64,000 nucleotides of DNA from Pseudoalteromonas sp. XMcav2-N (GCF_024124545.1 NZ_JAMXSF010000010.1:62001-126000); one strand, 5' to 3'. Counted from the stretch's first letter, positions 46,919-54,171 are shown. Translations and numbers: made by a program. Notes: generated from the letters alone by a model not told the origin.

Positions 46919-46999
46919 ATGCAAGACCAGGCCTTGATTCTGTCAATGAAAGCTAAAGAGAAAACAACATTCAATAAACCAATACTAAGGAGTATTTAG
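46919..46999 (+). CDS. Possible 26-residue leader or small protein
   Basis: A short frame with a strong ribosome site (GGGAGGA, seven bases before ATG) and a stop two bases ahead of the next ATG. The peptide is basic (MQDQALILSMKAKEK...). An AAGGAG for the following gene lies inside it, so it may serve to couple translation. No homology can be stated. Confidence 0.4.
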   Translation: MQDQALILSMKAKEKTTFNKPILRSI

Positions 47000-47001
47000 A
47001 C

Positions 47002-47358
47002 ATGTATGCTCAAATAGATAAATTAAAGCAAAAAATTGAAAGTTCAATTTATAAGAAGAAAGACTGCACTGAACGAGATGTGTTTTCTCCTGATTCCATG
47101 ACAAGGGGAATGAGACTGAATGGTGGGCCAAGTTTCCCCATACAACTCAATCATAAAAAACAAGGTAGTAAAACTGCGTCAAACAAGCAAAAACATCAAA
47201 AGGGTGAAAGGCAGCTGCAAATGTCACAAATAAGGGCAAGATTTAGACAGTTATACAACAGTGATTTTAGCAACAATCCATTCTGTAGAAACTGGGTGAG
47301 TAAGAACCGTGCATTATATGGAGAGAACTATTCACAATGGACAAGGCAAAAAATGTAA
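47002..47358 (+). CDS. Uncharacterised basic protein with P-I-Q motif, AT-rich
   Basis: A 118-aa, very basic protein in a markedly AT-rich stretch. It shares with the next gene's product the N-terminal Met-Tyr start, a Lys-rich leader and a G-x-x-F-P-I-Q block (GGPSFPIQLN here, AGTAFPIQRM there). It could be a chaperone, adaptor or decayed relative of the neighbouring putative toxin. The AAGGAG site inside the upstream small frame supports its start. No catalytic motif is seen. Base composition unlike the rest of the locus suggests separate acquisition. Confidence 0.65.
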   Translation: MYAQIDKLKQKIESSIYKKKDCTERDVFSPDSMTRGMRLNGGPSFPIQLNHKKQGSKTASNKQKHQKGERQLQMSQIRARFRQLYNSDFSNNPFCRNWVSKNRALYGENYSQWTRQKM

Positions 47359-47401
47359 CTTACAAACCTTATTATTAACTTTATAACAATGGATATAGAC
47401 T

Positions 47402-48136
47402 ATGTACACACCACAAACAGAAACAAAGAAAACAATTAACACAAATTTTAAGCTCATTGGTTTAAAAAAAGCAATGAAAAGCCACCCAACATCCGTCAAA
47501 AAAAAACTGAACAAATGTAAAGGTATGACGGTTGACAACAAGTACAATATTCAAAACGCTGGAACAGCATTTCCAATTCAGAGAATGAAAATAACCCTTA
47601 CAAAAGGCAAGCTAAAACTACCCAGAATATACATGAACTCAATTGAACCTGAAAACTACATCGTAGCCGATCTAATACAAGATTTTGATGATTACTACGT
47701 GGAAATCAATCGAATGTGTAATGCGATGTCAATATTATGGGCAAAAACATGGGGGGACGAAGGAAACGTAGGTTTTTGGGATTTTACTGAAGAAGATCAA
47801 AAAACAATGGCTGTATGGGCAGCCACAGATTTGGAACCAATTAGTCAAGCAGAAAGAGTATCTACAGAGCTAGAAGCCAGTGAGATAGGCATAGATAACT
47901 TGGGCCGCCTTCTCGAAACTCTAGACGGCACGGATTTGGTACGAGGAGTATTAGCAAATGACGTACATGCTGTAGCGATAGTAATAAAAGACAATAATGT
48001 GCAGATTTATGACCCTATGGAAGGGGAAGTAATTATTGAACAGTCACTTGCAGATTTTATAGAGCAATTTAATACTTATGCTGAAACCTACAAGTGGGAT
48101 TCGGCTATCATAAACTCCCCTACTCAATCAGCCTAA
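47402..48136 (+). CDS. Candidate C58 (YopT/AvrPphB-like) cysteine protease effector
   Basis: A 244-aa protein with an ordered Cys-His-Asp arrangement resembling papain-like C58 proteases: C106 in N-R-M-C-N-A-M-S followed by a Trp-rich helix, H189 in H-A-V-A-I, and D204 in Y-D-P-M-E-G-E, with 15 residues between His and Asp. The N-terminal 60 residues are a Lys-rich leader ending in AFPIQRM, a motif class seen in other proteins of the locus. There is no signal peptide, so export would depend on another machine. It lies after the DUF4157 gene in an AT-rich island. I infer a cytotoxic or host-modifying cargo; the family call rests on motifs only. Confidence 0.5.
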   Translation: MYTPQTETKKTINTNFKLIGLKKAMKSHPTSVKKKLNKCKGMTVDNKYNIQNAGTAFPIQRMKITLTKGKLKLPRIYMNSIEPENYIVADLIQDFDDYYVEINRMCNAMSILWAKTWGDEGNVGFWDFTEEDQKTMAVWAATDLEPISQAERVSTELEASEIGIDNLGRLLETLDGTDLVRGVLANDVHAVAIVIKDNNVQIYDPMEGEVIIEQSLADFIEQFNTYAETYKWDSAIINSPTQSA

Positions 48137-48184
48137 AAGAATGCAGTGGCGTTGTGATTTTGGCCACCTAAATAGAGGTGTTAT

Positions 48185-48225
48185 TGAGCCAATGGGGTCA
48201 GGTCTTGCACCGTGCACAAATCACA
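48185..48225 (+). repeat. REP-like sequence upstream of a RAYT remnant
   Basis: The GGGGTCAGGTCTTGCA stretch near 48194-48210 is the kind of motif often found ahead of REP-associated tyrosine transposase genes in marine gammaproteobacteria, and here a RAYT fragment begins 60 bases later. Only one copy is seen in the window. Confidence 0.4.
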
Positions 48226-48270
48226 AAACTGGCTATGATTAGTTAACCTTTTTAACTTTGTTGATTAATT

Positions 48271-48416
48271 ATGAGCCGACCTTTGCGATTGGAATTTTCT
48301 GGTGCTTTGTATCATGTGACTTGAAGAGGCAATGAATGCAAAGAAATATTCAGAAATGAGATGACTTTGCTATTTTCATCAGCTTACTCGGTGAGGTGTG
48401 CATGCGCTTTAACTGG
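48271..48416 (+). pseudogene. REP-associated tyrosine transposase (RAYT) remnant
   Basis: The ATG at 48271 begins MSRPLRLEFSGALYHVT, the characteristic RAYT start, then meets an in-frame TGA where Ser is expected, continues RGNECKEIFRNEM, and after a frame change continues DDFAIFISLLGEVCMRFNW before similarity ends. The HUH-like region with its catalytic residues is largely gone, so this is a truncated, inactive copy of a roughly 200-300-aa gene. Confidence 0.75.
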
Positions 48417-48420
48417 TAGT

Positions 48421-48665
48421 GTTCAGAATTCTGTGTCATTTCAGTATTATGATTGAATCTGGAGTGGCACATGACCCAAAACGTCGATCGACAAAGCCTT
48501 TAAGGCGCGCCAGGCTAGTCAGGATCTAACTGGCAAAGATGGCATTTTAACGCCGTCGATAAGGCTAATCACTGAAGTGGCTTTAAATGCTGAAAAAGAT
48601 CACAGTTGAAGCAGCATTGAATGCAGAAATGGAGTTACACAGAACCTGTTACAGGATCCAAAAAA
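48421..48665 (+). pseudogene. IS256-family transposase N-terminal remnant
   Basis: An ATG at 48471 (MTQNVDRQS) is followed, in a shifted frame, by AFKARQASQDLTGKDGILT and a helix like ITEVALNAE, then a partial echo VEAALNAEMELH. The L-x-G-K-D-G-x-L-x-P pattern is typical of IS256-family transposase N-termini. The catalytic DDE region is absent. A GTTCAGAATTCTGTGTCA stretch at 48421-48438 may be the left end of the element. Confidence 0.65.
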
Positions 48666-48729
48666 TATCGGTTAGCTTATAAATCACCCACAGCCATAGG
48701 CATCAGTTAAACATCCCCTAAAGCATAAA

Positions 48730-48765
48730 AAATACCAAGCCCCGAGACATATTACTTACTAAGTT
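48730..48765 (+). promoter_or_regulatory. Boxed promoter candidate of the 48.8-kb gene
   Basis: Half-site AAATACCAA (48730-48738) ends 21 bases before TAAGTT (48760-48765). No second half-site is clear at 21-22 bp upstream, so this is a weaker member of the promoter set. Confidence 0.5.
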
Positions 48766-48804
48766 ATTCACAACACAATCTGCCTACACGCAAAAGGATT
48801 AGTT

Positions 48805-49329
48805 ATGGATACATTACATTCTGCACACAATACCAGTGACCAAGCACTGACAAGCTCTGTTGACTCCGAACAAGAGGCAACCGTCATAGTGCCTCAGCCA
48901 GACATAGATCAAACCACACCTCCTGCCAGTGTGGACATTTTCCCATCTCGTAAAACCACGGCTCTTGCTCTTATCGCCAGGTTTCTGGCTTTTTTCCCGG
49001 GTTTTACTAACCCACAGCGAGATGACGTGATTATTGCCAATCGCATTCTGAATTTTGGTCTGGAAGAAATAAAAACATCAGATCTGTCCGTTGCCAAAGA
49101 AGCCATGGACTCTGCGCGAGGTTTTTACAACAAGTACGCCAGTATATTAGGCCTGATCATCGGTAGTACAATCAGCGCGGGTATCGAGTGGCTACAGCAT
49201 TCTTATCCCGAATATCAGGCTATTCGCGCAGCACATGTAGGCAGTGGCGTCATTGCCAGCTGGATAGTGAGCAATATTATGGGGGAATATGAAAGACGAT
49301 TGCATCAGCTTAAAGAACGTCTTAATTAA
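48805..49329 (+). CDS. Uncharacterised protein with possible membrane-interacting helices
   Basis: A 174-aa protein with no family I recognise. The first 50 residues are polar and acidic; two moderately hydrophobic, Gly-rich stretches near residues 113-130 (ASILGLIIGSTISAGI) and 146-160 (GSGVIASWIVSNIMG) could be transmembrane or pore-forming helices; the C-terminus is charged (YERRLHQLKERLN). AAAAGGA precedes the ATG. Alone behind a boxed promoter, it could be a membrane-acting effector, an immunity protein or a holin-like release factor; the sequence does not decide. Confidence 0.7.
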   Translation: MDTLHSAHNTSDQALTSSVDSEQEATVIVPQPDIDQTTPPASVDIFPSRKTTALALIARFLAFFPGFTNPQRDDVIIANRILNFGLEEIKTSDLSVAKEAMDSARGFYNKYASILGLIIGSTISAGIEWLQHSYPEYQAIRAAHVGSGVIASWIVSNIMGEYERRLHQLKERLN

Positions 49330-49685
49330 CTCACTACCGCACAACGACAACGCACACTCAGCAAAACAAATATCCTGCAACAAGGACAGCTAAAAAATGG
49401 CCCGACCTTGTTGCTTAGGAACAAAAACTAATCTCCTAAACCGCTTTTTCAATCAGAATCTTGTAATCATATGTAATATCAATCTATCACAGACTCAGCT
49501 AAGTTTTTCTGACTGATAGCAGGTCATGGCCGAGGCATTGCAACATCGTTTTCTAAACCTGCGAGAAGTTATATTGAGTTGTCTGCATACTGAACGTCGT
49601 AACTTTTACCAAGTCAGGTATTGCTGGTGTAGCTAAGCTGACTGCGCAACCCTCTCTTACAGTCAAACATATACAAGGAACTATC
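49330..49685 (+). promoter_or_regulatory. Intergenic region with boxed promoter of the GH18 gene
   Basis: No gene is visible in these 356 bases. TTTTACCAA at 49604-49612 is followed after exactly 21 bases by a weak -10, TAAGCT (49634-49639). The right arm of the palindrome is degenerate (AGGTATTG). The GH18 gene start lies 46 bases beyond. Confidence 0.55.
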
Positions 49686-50525
49686 ATGTCTAAAACGATT
49701 ACCTACTACAATTCTGGCGCGATCCCACTGATAAACGCCAGCGAACTACCATATGATGTCGTGAATCTGGCATTCTTGTCTTCATCACACGACAATCCGT
49801 TTAACCTGATATTAAGTGGCGCCATCGCAGCGACTGATTCTAGCTTTACAGGGAGCACTATAGAGGCAATCAAGGCAATGCAACAAAAAGGGCAGAAAGT
49901 ACTGATTTCCTTTGGCGGCGGCGACATGGATTTCAACGCTTATCGCCCACTGTCTGAGGACACGCCACGACTGGCCGATTCTCTCGCAAATTTTGTAAAA
50001 GAACATCAACTCGATGGTATTGATATTGATTACGAGGACACCGCAGCATTCACCGGTAATGCCGGGTACGACGGTGCACAATTCTTAATATCTTTGACTC
50101 AGGAGCTCAGAAAACGACTGCCCAGCCCCGACTATATTATTTCTCATGCACCTCAACCCCCTTACCTGGAACAAGGCGGTCCTATGGCTGGCTATATTGA
50201 GGTGGTAGAACAGGCTGGCCAGGATATTGACTGGCTAAATGTGCAGTTTTACAACAACCCACCATGGAGCGCTAACCCTGATCTGATAGTCAGCTCGTAT
50301 CTCAACTACACCAAACTTCCGAACATGTCACCAGAAAAAATAGTGGCAGGTTTCCCTGTTTCTATGCACGATGCTGGTTCCGGGTACATGCCAGCACGCA
50401 ATATAGTTAACGAGGTCATTGTTCCTATTCAAAATACCTCTCAATTGGGTGGTATCATGAACTGGCAATTCTCAAGTGACCAAAATGGCCTCTGGATCGA
50501 AACGATTTCACAAGCGCTAAAATAG
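49686..50525 (+). CDS. GH18-family (chitinase-like) protein without signal peptide
   Basis: A 279-aa glycoside hydrolase family 18 domain. The catalytic D-x-x-D-x-D-x-E is intact at residues 110-117 (DGIDIDYE, Glu117 acid/base), preceded by the strand KVLISFGGGD (71-80); later barrel elements include WLNVQFYNN and the C-terminal GGIMNWQFSSD, where Trp usually lies under the -1 subsite. Chitin or other GlcNAc polymers are likely substrates. There is no secretion signal or binding domain, unlike secreted chitinases, so it presumably leaves the cell by lysis or as cargo. AAGGAA precedes the ATG; a terminator follows. Confidence 0.9.
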   Translation: MSKTITYYNSGAIPLINASELPYDVVNLAFLSSSHDNPFNLILSGAIAATDSSFTGSTIEAIKAMQQKGQKVLISFGGGDMDFNAYRPLSEDTPRLADSLANFVKEHQLDGIDIDYEDTAAFTGNAGYDGAQFLISLTQELRKRLPSPDYIISHAPQPPYLEQGGPMAGYIEVVEQAGQDIDWLNVQFYNNPPWSANPDLIVSSYLNYTKLPNMSPEKIVAGFPVSMHDAGSGYMPARNIVNEVIVPIQNTSQLGGIMNWQFSSDQNGLWIETISQALK

Positions 50526-50555
50526 CTAAAATAAAAAGCAGTTAAGCTGATATTA

Positions 50556-50578
50556 GGCCGTCTTTTGACGGCCTTTTT
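50556..50578 (+). terminator. Rho-independent terminator after the GH18 gene
   Basis: GGCCGTC (50556-50562), loop TTTT, GACGGCC (50567-50573), then TTTTT. It isolates the GH18 gene as a single-gene unit. Confidence 0.9.
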
Positions 50579-50622
50579 CGTTTCGCATATCAAAATAAGA
50601 AAATAAAACTCGAGTAAGTAAC

Positions 50623-50679
50623 ATATACCAATTCAACCCCCATTTTTACCAAGTTGGTAAAAGAAACCTCTTTTATAGT
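50623..50679 (+). promoter_or_regulatory. Boxed promoter of the 50.75-kb unit, with palindromic box
   Basis: Half-site ATATACCAA (50623-50631) and, 21 bp later, TTTTACCAA (50644-50652), which is also the left arm of a perfect palindrome TTTTACCAAGTTGGTAAAA (50644-50662). The second half-site ends 21 bases before TATAGT (50674-50679). Confidence 0.8.
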
Positions 50680-50750
50680 TAATTCAACCAAATCGATTAC
50701 TTGGTTTTACAACTCCCACATCAATGACACTTAACTTTAGAGGTTTTATT

Positions 50751-51434
50751 ATGAGTAACGCACCCGCTTTAGGTTCCAAAGATAATCCAGGCTATGTCAA
50801 AATAACCAACACACCTGAGTTACAACATGCATATTCAACCGTCGCGCACCCACATTCAAAAGGCTTTATCTATAATGGTACAATGAAACCAAGTATTGCA
50901 GACAAGTACAAAAGCGAAGGTTACACCTTTTGTATGCGAAACCTAAACCAGTCAGATGGTTCCAGTCAATATATCCCCTTAACGGCACAAGAAACCAACA
51001 GAATAACAGGCACAAATGACCAGCACGGCTATGAATTAGCTTTAATGCCTGTATATATTCTGGACTCCTCAGCACTTACTAACAAAACAACGTCGGGCAA
51101 CACTGCACCAACCCCGTCAGCAGTTGCTGCCGATGTACTTAGCGCACTTAGTACAGCTGCTATTCCAATCGGCACTACCGTCTGGTTGCAATTGACCAAA
51201 GCTGATAAGGGTGTCACTTCTGACCAGATTCAGGCGATAGAACATCAAATTTTTCAATCTGGTTACTCAGTAGGAATATTGGGCGACGAAGTGCAACAAC
51301 AGCAGCAAACTAATGCTCGGGTACTTGAATCTACCTATACGCCGTTTGAGCAATCCGGTAGCGGCGCCAAAGTACGCACTATAACGATAGGTGACAATAC
51401 GGGATCATTCCCGATTTACTGGGCAGTTCAGTAA
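50751..51434 (+). CDS. Uncharacterised protein of the boxed regulon
   Basis: About 227 aa from the ATG at 50751, preferred over 50724 because AGAGG lies upstream and both starts are in frame. The N-terminal half has aromatic and Gly residues suggestive of a beta-rich fold (GYVKITNTPE, GFIYNGTMKPSIADKYKSEGYTF), the middle is a Thr/Ala/Pro-rich linker, and the C-terminal half contains DQIQAIEHQIFQSGYSVGILGDEVQQQQQ. No signal peptide and no known motif recognised. It is followed after 64 bases by the LysM gene. Confidence 0.7.
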   Translation: MSNAPALGSKDNPGYVKITNTPELQHAYSTVAHPHSKGFIYNGTMKPSIADKYKSEGYTFCMRNLNQSDGSSQYIPLTAQETNRITGTNDQHGYELALMPVYILDSSALTNKTTSGNTAPTPSAVAADVLSALSTAAIPIGTTVWLQLTKADKGVTSDQIQAIEHQIFQSGYSVGILGDEVQQQQQTNARVLESTYTPFEQSGSGAKVRTITIGDNTGSFPIYWAVQ

Positions 51435-51498
51435 CGCCTTTTTTCCCATATGAGCAGGTATGCCAACGCCCCCCTGCTCTTAATACAGGTCACTTCCT

Positions 51499-51891
51499 AT
51501 GCGTACCCTACTCCTATATACCGTTCAGCCGGGCGATACTTTGGCTTTGATCAGCATCTCACTGAGAGCGAGTGCTGGTATTTCACCTGTCGACATCGAG
51601 AGACTGAACCCAACCTTGTTATCAGAAGAATTACCTAGCGAAACGACTATCAAAATCCCTTACTTTAAGGCAAGTGGGCATTTTTACTATGAAACAATGA
51701 AAGGTGACACGCTACATTCAATTTGTGACGCGCTGGCAAATGTAGCAGGCGTTACTGTCATGGACCTCATAGAGCACAATGCACACGCTGATCTCAGCAA
51801 GTTAAAGCCAGGTCAGGTTTTAATGATCCCATTTACACCAAAAATCAGGTATACGACGGCACATCATTGCGTCGAAACACCACCGGGTTAA
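51499..51891 (+). CDS. Two-LysM-repeat protein
   Basis: A 130-aa protein made almost entirely of two LysM-like repeats: YTVQPGDTLALISISL...ISPVDIERLNPTLL (~7-55) and YYETMKGDTLHSICDALANVAGVTVMDLIEHN...LKPGQVLMIPF (~63-115). LysM domains bind peptidoglycan or chitin, and LysM proteins also occur as baseplate or hub-adaptor components of contractile injection systems. No signal peptide. The SD is weak. With the adjacent AAA+ ATPase and DUF4157 it adds to the eCIS-like flavour of the locus. Confidence 0.75.
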   Translation: MRTLLLYTVQPGDTLALISISLRASAGISPVDIERLNPTLLSEELPSETTIKIPYFKASGHFYYETMKGDTLHSICDALANVAGVTVMDLIEHNAHADLSKLKPGQVLMIPFTPKIRYTTAHHCVETPPG

Positions 51892-51909
51892 GGCCACTGT
51901 TTTCATTAA

Positions 51910-51967
51910 AATTACCAAAAGATTCCTCATAGTTACCAGCCGGATCCTGCAAGCTCCAAGCTACACT
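51910..51967 (+). promoter_or_regulatory. Boxed promoter candidate of the AAA+ ATPase gene
   Basis: AATTACCAA (51910-51918) and AGTTACCAG (51931-51939) are 21 bp apart; a -10-like TACACT (51962-51967) follows after 22 bases. The ATPase ATG is 55 bases further on. Confidence 0.6.
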
Positions 51968-52022
51968 CACAGGAATAAACCCGCTGACTAATGTCGTCAA
52001 TCAAGACAATGAGGAATATCCC

Positions 52023-53420
52023 ATGTGGCAACCCGCACCCAAAGGGCCTGAACTCTCTCCTTCGAACGCCGCACAAAATGCACATGACTTAGAAAACGAA
52101 TGTTTGTGGCTGGAAAGGACCATTCAGTTTAGAGTTTCACGCTATTTTAGTTCACCTGAGGAGCCAACTGCATTAACACCGCCAGAAACGGCACCGGAAC
52201 CTCCGTCCACCACATCAACATCGCAGGATTATGGCTCTCCGTTTGCGGCTACTGTCTTTCCACACAATCCAACCGCAGTTGAACGGCTGGTCATCATTCT
52301 TGCCCTGGTGCCCGTTATCCGGCCCAGCCTGTTTGACATTTTTCTTTCTATAAATGAACAGACCAATAGACCTTTTACAGAGTTCGGCATTGTGGAATCG
52401 CAGGGCCAACTGCTGGCCACGGGAACAACAGCCTCGTTTTTGTTTAATGGTACACAATTATCAACGCAATTTGAGATATTAGAGCGACTATGTAGCAGCG
52501 CTTTACTCAAAAAAATACTGAGCTCAGAGCCAGATCAGGCAGAGCGCCCTGTGTTACATACCGCGCTCACACTAAAACCTGAATATGTGCAACTGTTCAC
52601 CACAGGGGAACCTTATCAACCAGAAACCAGTCATCACTTTCCGGCCAGTCTTGTCAGTTCTGTGCTGGAGTGGGACGATTTAAAACTTCCCGATACCACC
52701 AGGGCACAGCTCGATGAAATCGTAGCCTGGGTGCAACATGGCGAAACGCTGCGTTCGCACTGGCACATTGGCCGGCAGATCAGACCGGGCTACCGGGCAC
52801 TCTTCTATGGCCCACCAGGCACAGGTAAAACACTCACCGCGAGTGTGCTGGGTAAGGCACTGAATCACCCAGTTTACAAAGTAGACTTGTCACTGATCAC
52901 CTCCAAGTACATCGGCGAAACAGAAAAAAACCTCGAGCAGTTATTCACTCTGGCAGAGCATAGGAATTGGATCCTGTTTTTCGATGAAGCCGATGCCCTG
53001 TTTGGTAAACGCTTACAAACCAGCTCATCAAACGACCAATTTGCTAACCAGAACGTCGCCTACTTATTGCAACGCATTGAACACTTTAACGGCGTTGTGA
53101 TCCTTGCTTCCAATTATAAAGACAACATAGACGATGCGTTTTTCCGCCGCTTTGAATCCATTGTTGAGTTTCAGGCCCCAAAAGCAGAGCAGCGCTTTGA
53201 AATATGGCAAAGCGGACTGTGCGATCAATCTCGTTTGTCACCAGATGTGTGCCTTGCCAGACTCTCGCAACAATACCCACTCAGTGGTGCCGACATTATC
53301 AATGTGTTGCGTTTTGTGTCACTCAGGCTGCTGGCACAAAACCGCAAAGAGATACAACTTAAAGATATCAAAGACGGGATAGCCCGCCTGTCAGAGCATC
53401 AAACCTCGCTGAGGTGGTAA
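52023..53420 (+). CDS. AAA+ ATPase of the eCIS-associated type (Afp15/Pvc15-like)
   Basis: A 465-aa protein. The first ~250 residues form a non-catalytic region with a Pro-rich linker (45-70). The AAA+ core has Walker A GPPGTGKT (263-270), Walker B ILFFDEADALFGKR (317-330), sensor-1 LASN and an arginine-finger motif DDAFFRRFESIVEF. This combination resembles ATPases encoded in antifeeding-prophage/PVC-type loci, where they assist assembly or cargo loading, although related ATPases occur in other settings. GAGGAA precedes the ATG. No sheath, tube or baseplate partner lies in the window, so the substrate may be the Reb proteins or the locus-encoded enzymes. Confidence 0.85.
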   Translation: MWQPAPKGPELSPSNAAQNAHDLENECLWLERTIQFRVSRYFSSPEEPTALTPPETAPEPPSTTSTSQDYGSPFAATVFPHNPTAVERLVIILALVPVIRPSLFDIFLSINEQTNRPFTEFGIVESQGQLLATGTTASFLFNGTQLSTQFEILERLCSSALLKKILSSEPDQAERPVLHTALTLKPEYVQLFTTGEPYQPETSHHFPASLVSSVLEWDDLKLPDTTRAQLDEIVAWVQHGETLRSHWHIGRQIRPGYRALFYGPPGTGKTLTASVLGKALNHPVYKVDLSLITSKYIGETEKNLEQLFTLAEHRNWILFFDEADALFGKRLQTSSSNDQFANQNVAYLLQRIEHFNGVVILASNYKDNIDDAFFRRFESIVEFQAPKAEQRFEIWQSGLCDQSRLSPDVCLARLSQQYPLSGADIINVLRFVSLRLLAQNRKEIQLKDIKDGIARLSEHQTSLRW

Positions 53421-53500
53421 CACGGTGAGCGGCTGTCTCCACATTTGGCAGTACACACGGTGATATCAATATACAATGCCTCTTATGCACTAATCGTAAC

Positions 53501-53536
53501 TTTTACCAAGTTGGTAAAAGCACTCAGGGGTATAGT
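53501..53536 (+). promoter_or_regulatory. Boxed promoter with perfect palindrome upstream of a small RNA candidate
   Basis: The palindrome TTTTACCAAGTTGGTAAAA spans 53501-53519, identical to the one at 50644. Its left arm ends 21 bases before TATAGT (53531-53536). No protein gene with a ribosome site follows closely. Confidence 0.78.
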
Positions 53537-53542
53537 TAGAAA

Positions 53543-53630
53543 CGCCAACATATGTTGGAAATGTCAATTGAGTTACTAGCCCTGTTGCGTGGAATTATGG
53601 AGCCCCGTATCGGGGCTACTTTGTTTCTTT
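53543..53630 (+). ncRNA. Candidate small RNA driven by the boxed promoter
   Basis: A start point about seven bases after TATAGT gives a transcript of roughly 85 nt ending at a terminator-like hairpin AGCCCCG-TAT-CGGGGCT (53601-53617) followed by an imperfect T-rich tract. The 5' part contains the perfect palindrome CCAACATATGTTGG (53545-53558), a possible 5' hairpin or dimerising site. An ATG at 53552 opens a 50-codon frame across the terminator but lacks any ribosome site, so a noncoding product is favoured. Confidence 0.45.
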
Positions 53631-53715
53631 GCCAATGCTTGTCACTGCACCAGATAGAGCAAGTATTAAAAACCGACGATATACTGTTAAAACTGAGCGT
53701 CTAAAAAGCCATTAA

Positions 53716-53772
53716 ATATACCACTAGTTCAACAAGTTAAACCAAAACTTCACCGTCACAACACGCTAAATT
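53716..53772 (+). promoter_or_regulatory. Boxed promoter candidate of the second RebB unit
   Basis: ATATACCAC (53716-53724) and TTAAACCAA (53737-53745) are 21 bp apart, and the second ends 21 bases before TAAATT (53767-53772). The RebB ATG is at 53823. The boxes are less perfect than elsewhere but the spacing is identical. Confidence 0.6.
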
Positions 53773-53822
53773 ATTCCTTACTTATTAACGCAAAACAGCA
53801 ACTAACCATTAAGGAATAAATC

Positions 53823-54092
53823 ATGGCATTTCCAACTTCAGTAAACGACCAAATCACAGATTCTGTTACTCAGGCCAATGTCAAAGTGCTGGGTGATGCG
53901 CCTGCTATGTCGATGGGTAATCTGTTTCAGGCTACCTCTCAGGCACTCGCCAATGCAGCGCATAACGCAACCACTGCACAGCAACAAATGGCAGTGACAG
54001 CGCAGGCAGCTACAACCATGGGCGTCACAACACTATATTCAATTGACACTGCGTCTACAGGGATTGCAACTACAAAGATCCTGGGTAGTTAA
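53823..54092 (+). CDS. RebB-family R-body protein (distal copy 4)
   Basis: An 89-aa RebB-family protein nearly identical to copy 1 at 40836 (same VNDQITDSVTQANVKVLGDAP start and TTMGVTTLYSIDTA end), but 13 kb away and with its own boxed promoter. AAGGA precedes the ATG. It heads a second unit leading into three PatG-C-like genes. A separate copy under separate control could tune R-body stoichiometry or be a variant subunit that bears cargo. Confidence 0.92.
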   Translation: MAFPTSVNDQITDSVTQANVKVLGDAPAMSMGNLFQATSQALANAAHNATTAQQQMAVTAQAATTMGVTTLYSIDTASTGIATTKILGS

Positions 54093-54145
54093 CCACTCAC
54101 CAAACCTGTATTTAGCCTAATGAATTTAGAGGCATTACACTCACT

Positions 54146-54171
54146 GAAGTGCTGTGCTCCATCAGCACTTC
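54146..54171 (+). repeat. Intercistronic hairpin between RebB copy 4 and the PatG-C-like genes
   Basis: GAAGTGCTG (54146-54154) pairs perfectly with CAGCACTTC (54163-54171), loop of 8, with no T run. It sits just upstream of the CCGGAGAG ribosome site of the next gene and probably lowers readthrough or protects the RebB mRNA end. Confidence 0.6.

Noticed and set aside
46429..53420. A complete extracellular contractile injection system.
   Set aside because: Only accessory markers (DUF4157, LysM, AAA+) are visible; no tube, sheath, baseplate, spike or terminator-cap gene was found.
53552..53704. A 50-codon frame starting inside the CCAACATATGTTGG palindrome.
   Set aside because: No ribosome site precedes it and a terminator-like hairpin lies inside it; a noncoding transcript explains the region better.
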